A stretch of 54,845 nucleotides of DNA from Hallerella sp963629575 (GTDB lineage: Bacteria > Fibrobacterota > Fibrobacteria > Fibrobacterales > Fibrobacteraceae): contig CAVGIM010000013.1 of the NCBI GenBank assembly GCA_963629575.1, positions 1-54,845 of the forward strand. Direction: 5' to 3'. Under the pieces are notes generated by a model. The model worked only from the letters and a program-made list of their open reading frames with translations. It was not told where the DNA came from and searched no databases. This document shows, piece after piece, positions 44,630 through 53,775 of the stretch (positions are counted from its first letter, which is position 1; each line of letters begins with the position of its first letter). The position numbers were made by a program, and so were the translations under genes.

Positions 44630-45467
44630 TTTGACAATCCGTATTTTGTTTGCGGTCATCGCCATTCCGGTGACCTTTTTGCTGCTTTGGCTGAACGACG
44701 TTTCCCGCCTGGCCCTGATGTGCTTCTTGAGCGGAGCGGGCGCCTGGGAATGGGCGCGAATGGCTTCGAAAATGTACAAGGGGCCGTCGATGCAGGCGGT
44801 GGCTCCGCTTGCCGCGGTCGCTCTCACCCTCGCATGGATTTTCCAGTCCGGGCGTTTCTTCGGGATCTCGGCGGTTCCGCATCTCGTCGGGATTGTTTTT
44901 GTCTGCGTCTTTGCGCTCTACATCGGCATCGCGTTTTCGAAGGTTTCCATCGACCATCTGTTTCCGTGGCTTGCCATGCAGCTCGGTGCGCCTCTCTACC
45001 TCGGGCTGTGGGGCGGTCTCGACGTCTATCTGCTCGGGTCGGGGAACTGCTCGCTCGAACATTCGTACAAGTTCATCCTGGTGATGACCGCGATGTGGGT
45101 CTGTGACACGATGGCGTATTTCGGGGGCAGACTTTTGGGAAGGCACCGTATCGCACCGGAAATCAGCCCAAAGAAAACCTGGGAAGGCGCGGTCTGCGGA
45201 ACGCTCTTTGCCGTCGGCTGGGTGATGTTCTTCGCTCCTTCGGTATTTGGCCTGAACTGTGCCTTGTCGGCTATCTTGGGCCTTGTCCTCGCCATTGCGG
45301 GGCAGGTGGGCGACTTGCTCGAATCGACGCTCAAGCGTTGGTCCGGCACAAAGGATGCAAGCCAAATCTTTCCGGGGCATGGCGGCGCCCTCGACCGGGC
45401 GGATTCCTTCTTCCTTTCGGCTCCGGCGGTTGTACTCCTGATGGTCTTTATCAAGGGAACGGTCTAA
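44622..45467 (+). CDS. cdsA: Phosphatidate cytidylyltransferase
   Basis: CdsA makes CDP-diacylglycerol, the precursor of membrane phospholipids. The 281-residue protein is polytopic with about seven or eight hydrophobic helices. The conserved C-terminal signature is seen as LESTLKRWSGTKDASQIFPGHGGALDRADS (positions about 235-265) with its DxxG-like residues. SPKKTWEGAVCGTL is another conserved loop. The start at 44622 lies inside the end of uppS, so the two genes are translationally coupled. An upstream in-frame ATG at 44607 is less likely. Confidence 0.94.
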   Translation: MSNLTIRILFAVIAIPVTFLLLWLNDVSRLALMCFLSGAGAWEWARMASKMYKGPSMQAVAPLAAVALTLAWIFQSGRFFGISAVPHLVGIVFVCVFALYIGIAFSKVSIDHLFPWLAMQLGAPLYLGLWGGLDVYLLGSGNCSLEHSYKFILVMTAMWVCDTMAYFGGRLLGRHRIAPEISPKKTWEGAVCGTLFAVGWVMFFAPSVFGLNCALSAILGLVLAIAGQVGDLLESTLKRWSGTKDASQIFPGHGGALDRADSFFLSAPAVVLLMVFIKGTV

Positions 45468-45468
45468 G

Positions 45469-46611
45469 ATGAAGAGTGTCTGTCTTCTGGGGGCTACAGG
45501 TTCGATTGGAACCTCGACAATCGGTGTCTTGAAACAGCATCCCGAACGCTTTCGGCTGTATGCGGTGGCAGCGAACAAGAACTGGAAAAGCGTCGCGAAG
45601 ATCGCCCGCGAAATGAACGTGGAACGCTTTTGCATGTTTGACGAAACGGCAGCGAGGGAACTTTCGAAGGAGCTGGGAAAGCCCGTCCTCGTCGGAATGG
45701 ACGGTCTCTGCGAACTGTCTAGCGACCCGAACGTGGATATCGTCCTGAATTCCCTGATGGGGTCGGTCGGATGCCTCCCGACGCTTTCCGCAATCCGGGC
45801 TTCCAAGCATGTCGCGCTAGCGAACAAGGAAACGCTCGTGATGGCGGGAGAAGTCATCACGAAAGCTCTCCGCGAAAATCCAAAGTCCTATCTCACGCCG
45901 GTCGATTCGGAGCACAACGCGATTTTCCAGTGTCTTGCGGGCCGTCCGAACGCAGAAGTGGAAAACCTGCAGATCACGGCATCGGGCGGACCGTTTCGCG
46001 AATGGCCGCTCGAAAAATTCAAGGACATTTCCGTCGAAGACGCCCTGAATCATCCGGTCTGGAGCATGGGCCGGAAAATCACGATCGATTCCGCGAGCAT
46101 GATGAACAAGGGGCTCGAAGTTATCGAAGCGCATTTTCTATTTGGCATTCCTTACGAACAGATCAAGGTCGTCGTTCATCCGCAAAGCCGCGTACATTCC
46201 CTGGTGCAGTTTCGCGATGGAAGCCTCATGGCGCAGCTCGGCGCTCCCGACATGAAGATTCCCATCCAGGTCGCGCTCACGTGGCCGGAGCGCATCGCGC
46301 TCGAAACGGAACGGCTGGACCTTTCGGAAATCGGCAAGCTCTCGTTTTTCAGGCCCGATCTCGAAAAGTTCCGCTGTCTTGCGCTTGCCGTCGAATGCGG
46401 CAAGAGGGGCGGGCTTTACACGGCGATGATGAACGCGGCAAACGAGGTTCTCGTCGGCGCGTTCCTCGAACGGAAAATCGGGTTCGTGGATATTCCGGCT
46501 GGCGTGGAAAAGGTCGTGGCGAAGACCCCGGCGGTTTCCGGGACGCTCGACCTGGATACGATTCTCGCGGCGGACAGGGAAGCCCGAAGGCTCGCGCAGG
46601 AACTGGTCTAG
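45469..46611 (+). CDS. dxr: 1-deoxy-D-xylulose 5-phosphate reductoisomerase
   Basis: Dxr performs the first committed step of the MEP isoprenoid pathway, using NADPH and a divalent metal. The 380-residue protein begins with the nucleotide-binding LLGATGSIGTSTIGVL. It has ANKETLVMAGE, the metal-binding TPVDSEHNAIFQCL and the substrate loop ASGGPFREWPL, then HPVWSMGRKITIDSASMMNKG. It starts one base after cdsA ends. With ispD elsewhere in the window it confirms use of the MEP pathway. Confidence 0.97.
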   Translation: MKSVCLLGATGSIGTSTIGVLKQHPERFRLYAVAANKNWKSVAKIAREMNVERFCMFDETAARELSKELGKPVLVGMDGLCELSSDPNVDIVLNSLMGSVGCLPTLSAIRASKHVALANKETLVMAGEVITKALRENPKSYLTPVDSEHNAIFQCLAGRPNAEVENLQITASGGPFREWPLEKFKDISVEDALNHPVWSMGRKITIDSASMMNKGLEVIEAHFLFGIPYEQIKVVVHPQSRVHSLVQFRDGSLMAQLGAPDMKIPIQVALTWPERIALETERLDLSEIGKLSFFRPDLEKFRCLALAVECGKRGGLYTAMMNAANEVLVGAFLERKIGFVDIPAGVEKVVAKTPAVSGTLDLDTILAADREARRLAQELV

Positions 46612-46651
46612 CGCTTGCATTTCCCTCGTCGCTTTTTCTACATTGCGATCT

Positions 46652-48022
46652 ATGGAGAGTTTTCTTTCGAATGTCGCGATTTTTGCGCTAGGGCTTCTTA
46701 GCCTTAGCTTTCTCGTCTTTATCCATGAACTGGGGCACTTTCTCGTTGCCAAGTGGAACAAGGTCAAGGTCAAGACTTTTTCCATCGGATTCGGCAAAAA
46801 GCTTTTTCGGTTCAAGAAGGGCGAAACAGAATATTGCCTATCGATGATTCCCTTTGGCGGCTACGTTGCCATGGAAGGGGAAAATCCGGAAGATTCCGAT
46901 TCGAACGATCCGAATGCGTTCGTGTCGAAAAGCGTCGGGGCGCGTGCGGCAATCGCCTTTGCGGGGCCGTTCGTGAATATCGCGTTTGCCTTTCTGCTCT
47001 TGGTGGGGCTTTACATGAAAGGCGTGGAGGAACCGGAATCGTCCCGTCTGATTGTCGGGCTGGTCGCGCCGGAAAGCGCGGCGGAAAAGGCGGGGATCCT
47101 TTTGGGCGATACGATATTTGAACTCGACGGCAGGCCGACGAACGGCTGGGACGATTTTCGCGAACAGATCGGCGTGCGCCTTGGCGCGGAAGTTCCCCTG
47201 AAGCTTCTCCGCGGCGCGGATACGCTTTCCCTGGTCATCGTTCCGCAAGAGATGATCATCCCCGGCAAGGATTCCCTCTCGGACGAAATCCACATGGGCG
47301 TCGGCGAAGCGGGCGTCTATCCGCGGCATCGCGTTGTCATCAACGGAAAGCCTCTTGCCGGCAGCGCGGCGGAAAAGGCGGGATTTCTCCCGGGCGATAC
47401 GATTGTCGAAATCGACCATCAAAGGATTTTCAAGTATCGCGACGTCGTCGAACGGGTGAACGGTTCCGAAGGGAAGCCTCTCGCGGTGACTATCCACCGC
47501 GGTGCGGATACGCTCGAAAAGAAACTCTCCGCCGTTTACAGCGAGGAACACGGCCGCTACATGATTGGCATCCAGATGACTTACGTGATGTTCAAGGAAA
47601 CGCACATCGTTAGCCGCAACTTTCCGGAAGCCGTTCTCAAGGCTTGCGGCACCAGCTGGAAGATGACGACGAGCGTCTTTCGCTACTTCAAGCGGATGTT
47701 CCAGGGGCAGGTGAAGGTCGATGCGATGTCCGGACCGGTGACGATTGTCGCCGTGATGGGAAACGTCTGGCTTTCCGGATTCGAAGATTTTCTGATGATC
47801 CTTGCGCTCATCAGCATCAACCTGGGAATCATGAACCTCTTGCCGCTTGCGATTACGGATGGAGGGATTCTTCTCTTCCTCCTCATCGAAGCGATCCGCG
47901 GCAAGGCGATCTCGCAGGAAAAACAGGCGGTAATCCAGAAAATCGCCATGGCGCTCTTTATCGTCCTGTTCGTTTTCATCACCTTCCTCGACGTGGGAAA
48001 ACTCGGGCTTTTCTTAAGGTAG
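46652..48022 (+). CDS. rseP: RIP metalloprotease RseP (site-2 protease)
   Basis: RseP is an inner-membrane zinc protease that cleaves transmembrane segments of anti-sigma factors and signal peptides. The 456-residue protein has the zinc motif HELGH (in FVFIHELGHFLVAKW) in the first helix. Two PDZ domains follow, seen as APESAAEKAGILLGDTI and SAAEKAGFLPGDTIVEID. The third zinc ligand is in the NLGIMNLLPLAITDGG segment. The usual LDGG is changed to TDGG, keeping the Asp. The ATG at 46652 is preferred over a TTG at 46643. This gene closes the conserved operon. Confidence 0.95.
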   Translation: MESFLSNVAIFALGLLSLSFLVFIHELGHFLVAKWNKVKVKTFSIGFGKKLFRFKKGETEYCLSMIPFGGYVAMEGENPEDSDSNDPNAFVSKSVGARAAIAFAGPFVNIAFAFLLLVGLYMKGVEEPESSRLIVGLVAPESAAEKAGILLGDTIFELDGRPTNGWDDFREQIGVRLGAEVPLKLLRGADTLSLVIVPQEMIIPGKDSLSDEIHMGVGEAGVYPRHRVVINGKPLAGSAAEKAGFLPGDTIVEIDHQRIFKYRDVVERVNGSEGKPLAVTIHRGADTLEKKLSAVYSEEHGRYMIGIQMTYVMFKETHIVSRNFPEAVLKACGTSWKMTTSVFRYFKRMFQGQVKVDAMSGPVTIVAVMGNVWLSGFEDFLMILALISINLGIMNLLPLAITDGGILLFLLIEAIRGKAISQEKQAVIQKIAMALFIVLFVFITFLDVGKLGLFLR

Positions 48023-48385
48023 GAAAGAAATTTTTTAGACAATCAAGACAAGTTCTTGAACCGGATCAAGTTTCGTCTTCCCAATTTTCCTATATTCTTG
48101 AATACATAGCCCATCCGATTGCATGGTCGGGTGAGCGTCCGTTTTTAACTTGAGTATTTGCTCTAGTCTCTACTTCGAAATCGGCAAAATTTCACGTATA
48201 TGAGAATAGGGTGAACTGCTCACGTCCCGTTCGGGGCGTGGGTCGTTTGCGTTTATTGATATACATGGCTTTGCCGAGCCTCGAAGTACAGTAAACGGTG
48301 CAACGACTCCACGCCTTTTTTATCAAAAAAGATCTTGTCGTTTGCAGCGTAATTCTAGGGGAAATGCCCGCGGCGAGGTCTGTCA
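48023..48385. other. 363-base gap before the defence-like block
   Basis: No convincing gene lies here. A minus-strand frame at 48192-48386 uses a TTG start and has no family-like features. The gap contains a GC-rich hairpin at 48221-48240 and AT-rich patches (for example TATATTC near 48092 and GATATACA near 48259). These could hold a promoter for the downstream helicase gene. No clear -35/-10 pair was found. The helicase has a GAGG ribosome-binding site at 48375-48378. Confidence 0.7.
48221..48240. other. GC-rich hairpin downstream of rseP
   Basis: CACGTCCC and GGGGCGTG pair over eight bases, with one G-T pair, around a GTTC tetraloop. No T-run follows directly, so it may be a rho-dependent or weak terminator, or a structured leader. 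Confidence 0.45.
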
Positions 48386-51010
48386 ATGGTTGTAGATGCG
48401 GTTTGGCGCAGCGATGTTTCGCTCGAAACCCTTTTTGCGAAAAAGGGTTTTACGCCCAATGACAACCAGAGAATCGCCATCGAAAATACGAGCGGTCCGT
48501 TGCTTCTCACGGCGGGTCCCGGATCGGGAAAGACGCGCGTTCTGCTGTGGCGCTGTGTCAATCTGATTGTATTTCAAAATATCGCACCGGAAAATATTTT
48601 CCTTGCGACATTCACCGAAAAGGCCGCCCAGCAGCTGAAGCGGGGCTTGCGGGAACTTTTATCCGTGGCGAGCACAGGAACGCACAAGCCTTATGATATT
48701 ACCGCCATGTATGTGGGAACGATCCATTCCCTCTGCCAAAAGCTCTTAATGGATCGACGGTTCAAGAAACACGGCTTGCGTTGCCACCGTCCGTTGCTGC
48801 TTGATGATTTGGGTCAGTTTCTTTTCGTCCGCAACCGCTTTGGCAGGCTTCTTTCGGAATCCGGATTTGATGATGCCGACAAAAGGGATTCGTATAAGAA
48901 AATCAACGGCTATTTTGGAAAAGATTCGGCGTCCCGAACCGATGCGGTTGCCAACTGCATCTCCTTTTTCAACCGGATGAGCGAAGAAAATTTTGGCTCA
49001 GAAGAATTCTCCGTCCAGCAGGGCGATAGTGTCCTAGCAAAACTGTTCAAGATGACGTGTTGCTATCGGGGTCTCTTGAATGAAGATGGCGTGGAACGGG
49101 TCGATTTTTCCACATTGCAGCAGAGGACCTATGCGCACATCTGCCAAAAAAAGGATGCGGAAACCGTTTTTAAATATGTGATCGTTGACGAATACCAGGA
49201 TACCAATACCATCCAGCAGAAAATCTATCTGAAACTTGCCGAGGGGACGAAGAATATCTGCATCGTGGGTGATGACGATCAGGCGCTGTACCGATTCCGC
49301 GGGGCGACGGTTGAAAATCTCGTCGGCTTTGAAAATATCTGCCAGAAGACGATAGGCGTTCGCCCCAGACGCATTGACTTGAACGTCAACTACCGTTCTC
49401 GCAAGCAGATTGTCGATACCTGCACGGAGTTCATGGAGCTGGTGTCGTGGGAAAATCCCCTCAAGCGTGGGGAATTCTTCAGAATCCGGAACAAGAATAT
49501 CAAGGCAAACCTTGCGGATTCGCAGACATCTGTCATCCTGGAATCGGGCGATAAAAACGGTGTGGCGAAAAACATTGCGTTGCTGATTAAGCGTCTCAAG
49601 GAAACGGAAAAAATTGCGGACTATAATCAGTGCGCTTTTCTGTTTCCGACGATTCGTGGAAATGCAAGTGGCGAGATGGCGCCCAAAGTCAAGGCGTTTG
49701 CGGATGCCCTGGGTGATGTCGGAATCAAGTATTATGCTCCGCGGGCAAAGAACTTTCTATACACCGAGGAGGCTCTCGCCACGTTTGGTCTGTTTGCGCG
49801 AATACTCAAATACGAGGCAAACGCGAATTCCCTTGGCGAAATGAAGAACTTTGCCGCCTGGGTAAAATCCGCACACGAAAAGGCCGATGAAATAATTTCT
49901 CAAGATCGGACGATTCCGGTATTTATCGGCGAAATTCAAAACGCCATCGCTGCCAGCAAGAGAAATTACAGGTTGCTTCTGGACAGTTGCGAAAAAAACG
50001 GACTTTCCCTGGATTCCGAATTGACGATTCCCGTTTTGAAAAAACTTTCCCAATCGCCAAAAATTGACGAATCGGTTCGCCGGGCTTTATGCGGTCGCGG
50101 CATACTTGCGTTTGTACTTCGCCGTACAAACGAAGAGAAACCGTTGCGCGTTTCCTATGTGCTCTCCCGTGCGACGGCGATGGACTGGACATTGCTCGAC
50201 TTGTTCTATAAAATTAACGGTTTCGAATATTTTGCAGCAAAGTATCGAAAGGCGGAAACAGGCGGTGAGGATTCCGGGCTGTACACTCTGGGCATGATAA
50301 CCCAGTATCTCGCAAAATATCAGGAAACGAACAATCCGATTCTTTCGGGCTCGACCTTTGAAAACGATAGCATCCGGAAAAACTTTTTTGGCTCGTTCCT
50401 GTATTCGCTTTTCCGCTTGAATGAAACGGAATATGAAGATTCCGAAGATCCGTTTCCCAAAGGCTGCGTACCGTTCTTGACCGTTCACCAGTCCAAGGGG
50501 CTGGAATTTCCGGTTGTTGTATTGGGTTCTGTTTCGCACAGGAGTCGTGGACCGCGAAAATTGGACGTAATCGTCAGGGAAATGCAGGAAAATTTGGGGA
50601 TTGTCTCGGCGCTCTCTGAACCGCTTGACAGGATGGACGATTACGACACGATGCGGATGTTCTATGTGGCCTTGTCGCGCGCAAAGAACTTGCTCGTCAT
50701 TTCGCAGTTCAAGGGCCAGGGGCAAACAACGTATGCGCCTTTCAAGACCTTGTTCGAAAGAGGCCGGCTTAAATCGGCAGAAGAACTTAATCTGGAGATA
50801 ATTCCAAAATCGGAACGCCTTTCCGAGATGATTTCGCGCGAGTACACCTATACGGCGGATTATCTGCCCTACAATAACTGCCCGCGCAATTACATGGTGT
50901 TTCACAAATACGGGTTTGTGCCGAGCCGCAGCCAGACAATGTTTTTCGGATCGCTTGTGCATCGGACGGTAGAGGATTTACAGTATGCAGCTCGGGAGGC
51001 GATTCGGTGA
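48386..51010 (+). CDS. UvrD/Rep-family SF1 helicase with N-part of a split nuclease domain
   Basis: This is an 874-residue SF1A DNA helicase. Motifs in order are Walker A AGPGSGKT (43-50), TFTEKAA, GTIHSLCQ, DEYQDTN near 267, VGDDDQALYRFRGA, NYRSRKQI, LTVHQSKGLEFPVV and MFYVALSRAKN near 758. The last 60 residues are the start of a RecB/AddB-type PD-(D/E)XK iron-sulfur nuclease domain. YLPYNNCPRNY carries the first cluster cysteine (Cys832), and MFFGSLVHRTVEDL holds the motif I His859. The protein then stops, while the remaining nuclease motifs are in the next ORF. The stop overlaps that ORF's start as GTGA. The role is probably DNA end processing or defence; it is a second helicase-nuclease system beside RecBCD. 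Confidence 0.88.
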   Translation: MVVDAVWRSDVSLETLFAKKGFTPNDNQRIAIENTSGPLLLTAGPGSGKTRVLLWRCVNLIVFQNIAPENIFLATFTEKAAQQLKRGLRELLSVASTGTHKPYDITAMYVGTIHSLCQKLLMDRRFKKHGLRCHRPLLLDDLGQFLFVRNRFGRLLSESGFDDADKRDSYKKINGYFGKDSASRTDAVANCISFFNRMSEENFGSEEFSVQQGDSVLAKLFKMTCCYRGLLNEDGVERVDFSTLQQRTYAHICQKKDAETVFKYVIVDEYQDTNTIQQKIYLKLAEGTKNICIVGDDDQALYRFRGATVENLVGFENICQKTIGVRPRRIDLNVNYRSRKQIVDTCTEFMELVSWENPLKRGEFFRIRNKNIKANLADSQTSVILESGDKNGVAKNIALLIKRLKETEKIADYNQCAFLFPTIRGNASGEMAPKVKAFADALGDVGIKYYAPRAKNFLYTEEALATFGLFARILKYEANANSLGEMKNFAAWVKSAHEKADEIISQDRTIPVFIGEIQNAIAASKRNYRLLLDSCEKNGLSLDSELTIPVLKKLSQSPKIDESVRRALCGRGILAFVLRRTNEEKPLRVSYVLSRATAMDWTLLDLFYKINGFEYFAAKYRKAETGGEDSGLYTLGMITQYLAKYQETNNPILSGSTFENDSIRKNFFGSFLYSLFRLNETEYEDSEDPFPKGCVPFLTVHQSKGLEFPVVVLGSVSHRSRGPRKLDVIVREMQENLGIVSALSEPLDRMDDYDTMRMFYVALSRAKNLLVISQFKGQGQTTYAPFKTLFERGRLKSAEELNLEIIPKSERLSEMISREYTYTADYLPYNNCPRNYMVFHKYGFVPSRSQTMFFGSLVHRTVEDLQYAAREAIR
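50994..50999 (+). promoter_or_regulatory. Ribosome-binding site for the GTG start of the nuclease ORF
   Basis: GGGAGG lies seven bases before the GTG at 51007, inside the end of the helicase gene. This supports genuine reinitiation at GTG, and so two separate polypeptides rather than an artefact. Confidence 0.7.
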
Positions 51011-51837
51011 AGCCGTTGAATTTGGAAAATCCGGTAGGCGAATTGCCGAAAGCGGCTATCCGCGAAATGTTCGAAGACAATTTCCGGACTCTGTGCGAAG
51101 AATCGGGGCATTCCATCAATGCGTATATGAAAGAGCTCGCTTTTGGCCAGGTACTGTGCTATTACCGCAAGAACAGGAAAATAATCGAACGGGTGACGCA
51201 AACCGAGGTGAAGCTCTCGCTCCCCGAACAGAAAACGCCGAACGATAAAATCCCCTACACGATTGAAGGCGTTATCGATGTCGTGCGCGAAGGCGAGGAA
51301 ACCTGGCTCTACGATTTAAAGACGCACGCTCCGGAACGCATCAAGGCGGATCCGGAAAAATACAGGGAGCAGCTGAATGTGTATGCCCACATCTGGAAGG
51401 GACTGCGGAAAAACGAATTGGACGGCATGGCCATTATCGCGACGCCCATTCCGCACACGTTGAAACATGCGCTAGAAACGGGCGATGAAACTCGGATTCA
51501 AAAGGAATTTGAACGCTGGAATCCGGTGATCCCCTTTGGCTATAACGAAGATGAAGTAGCGGAAATGATCGAACGTTTTGGCGAAGCGGTGGAGCGCATC
51601 GAAAAATCGGATTTTGAATCGCCACCGGTAGGAAAACTGCAAACGAAAATGCCGGGGATGAAGTCCAATTTTGCAACGCATGTCTGCCGCAACTGCGACG
51701 TGCGCTACTCGTGCCCGAGCTTTGTGGAATACGTGAAAACTAGCCGGAATGCCAGCCGGAACGACGCTCTCAAGTATATGGCAAGTTCTGCCGAGGAAAC
51801 GGATGATTTTATCGAGGGAAACTTAAATGAAAACTAA
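51007..51837 (+). CDS. PD-(D/E)XK nuclease, C-part of an iron-sulfur nuclease domain
   Basis: This is a 276-residue protein. The metal-binding residues are visible as GVID (Asp91) and YDLKT (Asp103, Lys105), followed by EQLNVY (the QxxxY motif, Gln122). The C-terminus has CRNCDVRYSC (Cys227, Cys230, Cys236), the C-x2-C-x5-C set of AddB- and Cas4-type iron-sulfur nucleases. The required N-terminal cysteine and motif I His are missing here. Both are at the end of the preceding helicase. The start is a GTG with a GGGAGG seven bases upstream, overlapping the helicase stop by four bases. Together the two ORFs look like one split nuclease domain. It precedes a type III mod gene by nine bases, suggesting one operon. 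Confidence 0.85.
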   Translation: MKPLNLENPVGELPKAAIREMFEDNFRTLCEESGHSINAYMKELAFGQVLCYYRKNRKIIERVTQTEVKLSLPEQKTPNDKIPYTIEGVIDVVREGEETWLYDLKTHAPERIKADPEKYREQLNVYAHIWKGLRKNELDGMAIIATPIPHTLKHALETGDETRIQKEFERWNPVIPFGYNEDEVAEMIERFGEAVERIEKSDFESPPVGKLQTKMPGMKSNFATHVCRNCDVRYSCPSFVEYVKTSRNASRNDALKYMASSAEETDDFIEGNLNEN

Positions 51838-51846
51838 AGGGAGACG

Positions 51847-53775
51847 ATGACCATGGAACGCAATTCTTTGATGGATGCGACCGCCTGCAGGGATGAACGA
51901 TTTGACGCGCTCAAGCGGCTTTACCCGGAACTCGTTCGGGACGGCAAGCTGGACGTGGGCGCGCTGCGGGAACTGTTTGGCGAAGAGGCTTGTGATGAAC
52001 GGGACATGGGCTACAACCTGTATTGGCCGGGAAAGCGGGAGGCGAAAAAACTCGCCCGCAAGGAGGCGGAAGGAACGCTCGAACCGGTTCTAGGCGACGG
52101 AGTGAACGAAGCCGAGACGAACAACATCTACATCGAAGGCGACAACCTGGAAGTGATGCGGATTTTGCGCAAGAGCTATGCGGAACGCGTCAAGATGATT
52201 TACATTGACCCGCCATACAACACGGGCAAGGACTTTATCTATCCCGACAACTACCGGGAACCGGTGGACGACTACCTGAGATTTACGGGAGAGATGGATG
52301 AAAAGGGCGTTTCGCTGGTGGCGAACCCGAAGAGCGGCGGCGCCTATCATCGTAGGTGGCTAGGCATGATGCTGCCGCGCTTGCAGCTTGCCCGGGAATT
52401 GCTCGCTAGGGACGGCGTGATTTTCATTTCCATCGACGACAACGAGCAGGCGAACCTAAAACTCCTGTGCGACGAGGTGTTCGGGGAAGAAAATTTTGTG
52501 GCGGATATGATTTGGCAATCAACGGTTGGTTCCAATACGGGCACAGACATTGTTACTGTAACGGAGCATGTTTTGGTCTATACAAAAAATAGAGAGCTAT
52601 GTAAGTTTGATGGAAATTTAACTCCTGAGGAAAATTTCAAATTTTCAGATCGGTATGAAAATGTACGTGGCAAATATGCATTGGATAAATTGGACAGTAA
52701 AAGGGTTGGAGTCCATTATTCCGAAGCTTTGAACTATCCATTGGCTATGCCTGATGGAAGCGTACAATGGCCTGGAGGTTTTGCAGAAAAATCTACTGCC
52801 GGTTGGAATTGGCTTTGGAGTAAAACGAAAGTAGAGTGGGGTGTTGCAAATGATTTCATCGTTTTTAAAAAGGGAAATGATAAATGGAATGTTTATAATA
52901 AGCGATATTTGAAGGTAGATAGTTCAAATAAATCTATAGAAAGAACGATTCCTTTTCGAAATTTAATTTTATCGAATCAGTTTAACACTGCTCAAGGAAC
53001 ATCAGAAATAACCTCTCTTTTTGGTGAACGAGAATTTGATTATCCCAAACCATCAAGTTTCATAAAATATCTATTAAATACTTCGATTAGAACAAATCCA
53101 GATTCCCTCATCCTCGATTTCTTCTCCGGTTCCGCCACCACCGCCCACGCCTGCATGCAGCTCAACGCAGAGGACGGAGGCCATCGCCGGTTCATCATGG
53201 TGCAGCTTCCCGTGGAATGCGAACCGTCTTCCGCCGCCGCCAAGGCGGGATTCCGGAACATCTGCGAAATCGGCAAGGAGCGCATCCGCCGCGCCGGTCA
53301 AAAAATCCTCGGCGAACATCCCGAACGGCAGGGAACGCTAGATGTCGGCTTTAGGGTCTATCGATTGGCCAAAGCCAATATCAAGCCCTATACGCCCACC
53401 ACGGGTTCCGACGAAACCGCGCTTGAACTCGCGCTCGGCAGCATGGAATCCCAGATCACGCCTCTGCGCGACGGCTTCGACTTTCAAAATCCCGCAGATA
53501 TCCAGTCCCTCTTGACCGAAATCCTGCTTTGCCAAGGATTCGCCCTCGATTCGTGCATCGAAAAATCCACAAGCGTCGCTGGCAACACCCTCTATCGCAT
53601 TATCGACGAGAAACGTCCCATCGTGCTAAATGTCTGCCTCGACAGATCCATCGCAAAAGAAACCGTGCAAGGCATCGCATTCGGTGACAACGACAAGTTC
53701 GTCTGCCTCAATTCCGCCATCAGCGACGAACTCTACGCCCAGCTTTCCGACAAGGGGAGGGTCGAAACGCTATGA
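51847..53775 (+). CDS. Type III restriction-modification methyltransferase (Mod)
   Basis: Mod methylates adenine in a short asymmetric site and supplies recognition for the restriction complex. The 642-residue protein has IEGDNLEVMRIL followed by catalytic IYIDPPYNTGKDF near residue 120. SAM-binding DFFSGSATTAHA is near residue 425, so it has the beta-class order with the target-recognition region between. That central region (about 52500-53105) is much more AT-rich than the flanks and carries no conserved motif. This fits exchange of a recognition domain. The start is uncertain between ATG 51847 and ATG 51853, because the GGGAG at 51839-51843 is close to both. It overlaps the res ORF by four bases. 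Confidence 0.94.
   Translation: MTMERNSLMDATACRDERFDALKRLYPELVRDGKLDVGALRELFGEEACDERDMGYNLYWPGKREAKKLARKEAEGTLEPVLGDGVNEAETNNIYIEGDNLEVMRILRKSYAERVKMIYIDPPYNTGKDFIYPDNYREPVDDYLRFTGEMDEKGVSLVANPKSGGAYHRRWLGMMLPRLQLARELLARDGVIFISIDDNEQANLKLLCDEVFGEENFVADMIWQSTVGSNTGTDIVTVTEHVLVYTKNRELCKFDGNLTPEENFKFSDRYENVRGKYALDKLDSKRVGVHYSEALNYPLAMPDGSVQWPGGFAEKSTAGWNWLWSKTKVEWGVANDFIVFKKGNDKWNVYNKRYLKVDSSNKSIERTIPFRNLILSNQFNTAQGTSEITSLFGEREFDYPKPSSFIKYLLNTSIRTNPDSLILDFFSGSATTAHACMQLNAEDGGHRRFIMVQLPVECEPSSAAAKAGFRNICEIGKERIRRAGQKILGEHPERQGTLDVGFRVYRLAKANIKPYTPTTGSDETALELALGSMESQITPLRDGFDFQNPADIQSLLTEILLCQGFALDSCIEKSTSVAGNTLYRIIDEKRPIVLNVCLDRSIAKETVQGIAFGDNDKFVCLNSAISDELYAQLSDKGRVETL

Noticed and set aside
48192..48386. 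A 64-codon minus-strand frame filling the gap before the helicase
   Set aside because: It starts with TTG, has no ribosome-binding site or recognisable family pattern, and its start overlaps the helicase start.
50942..50947. TTTTTC as a slippery site for frameshifting between helicase and nuclease ORFs
   Set aside because: It is not a standard X-XXY-YYZ heptamer in the helicase frame. Slipping there would also lose the SLVH motif, and a good GTG start with a GGGAGG site already explains translation of the second ORF.
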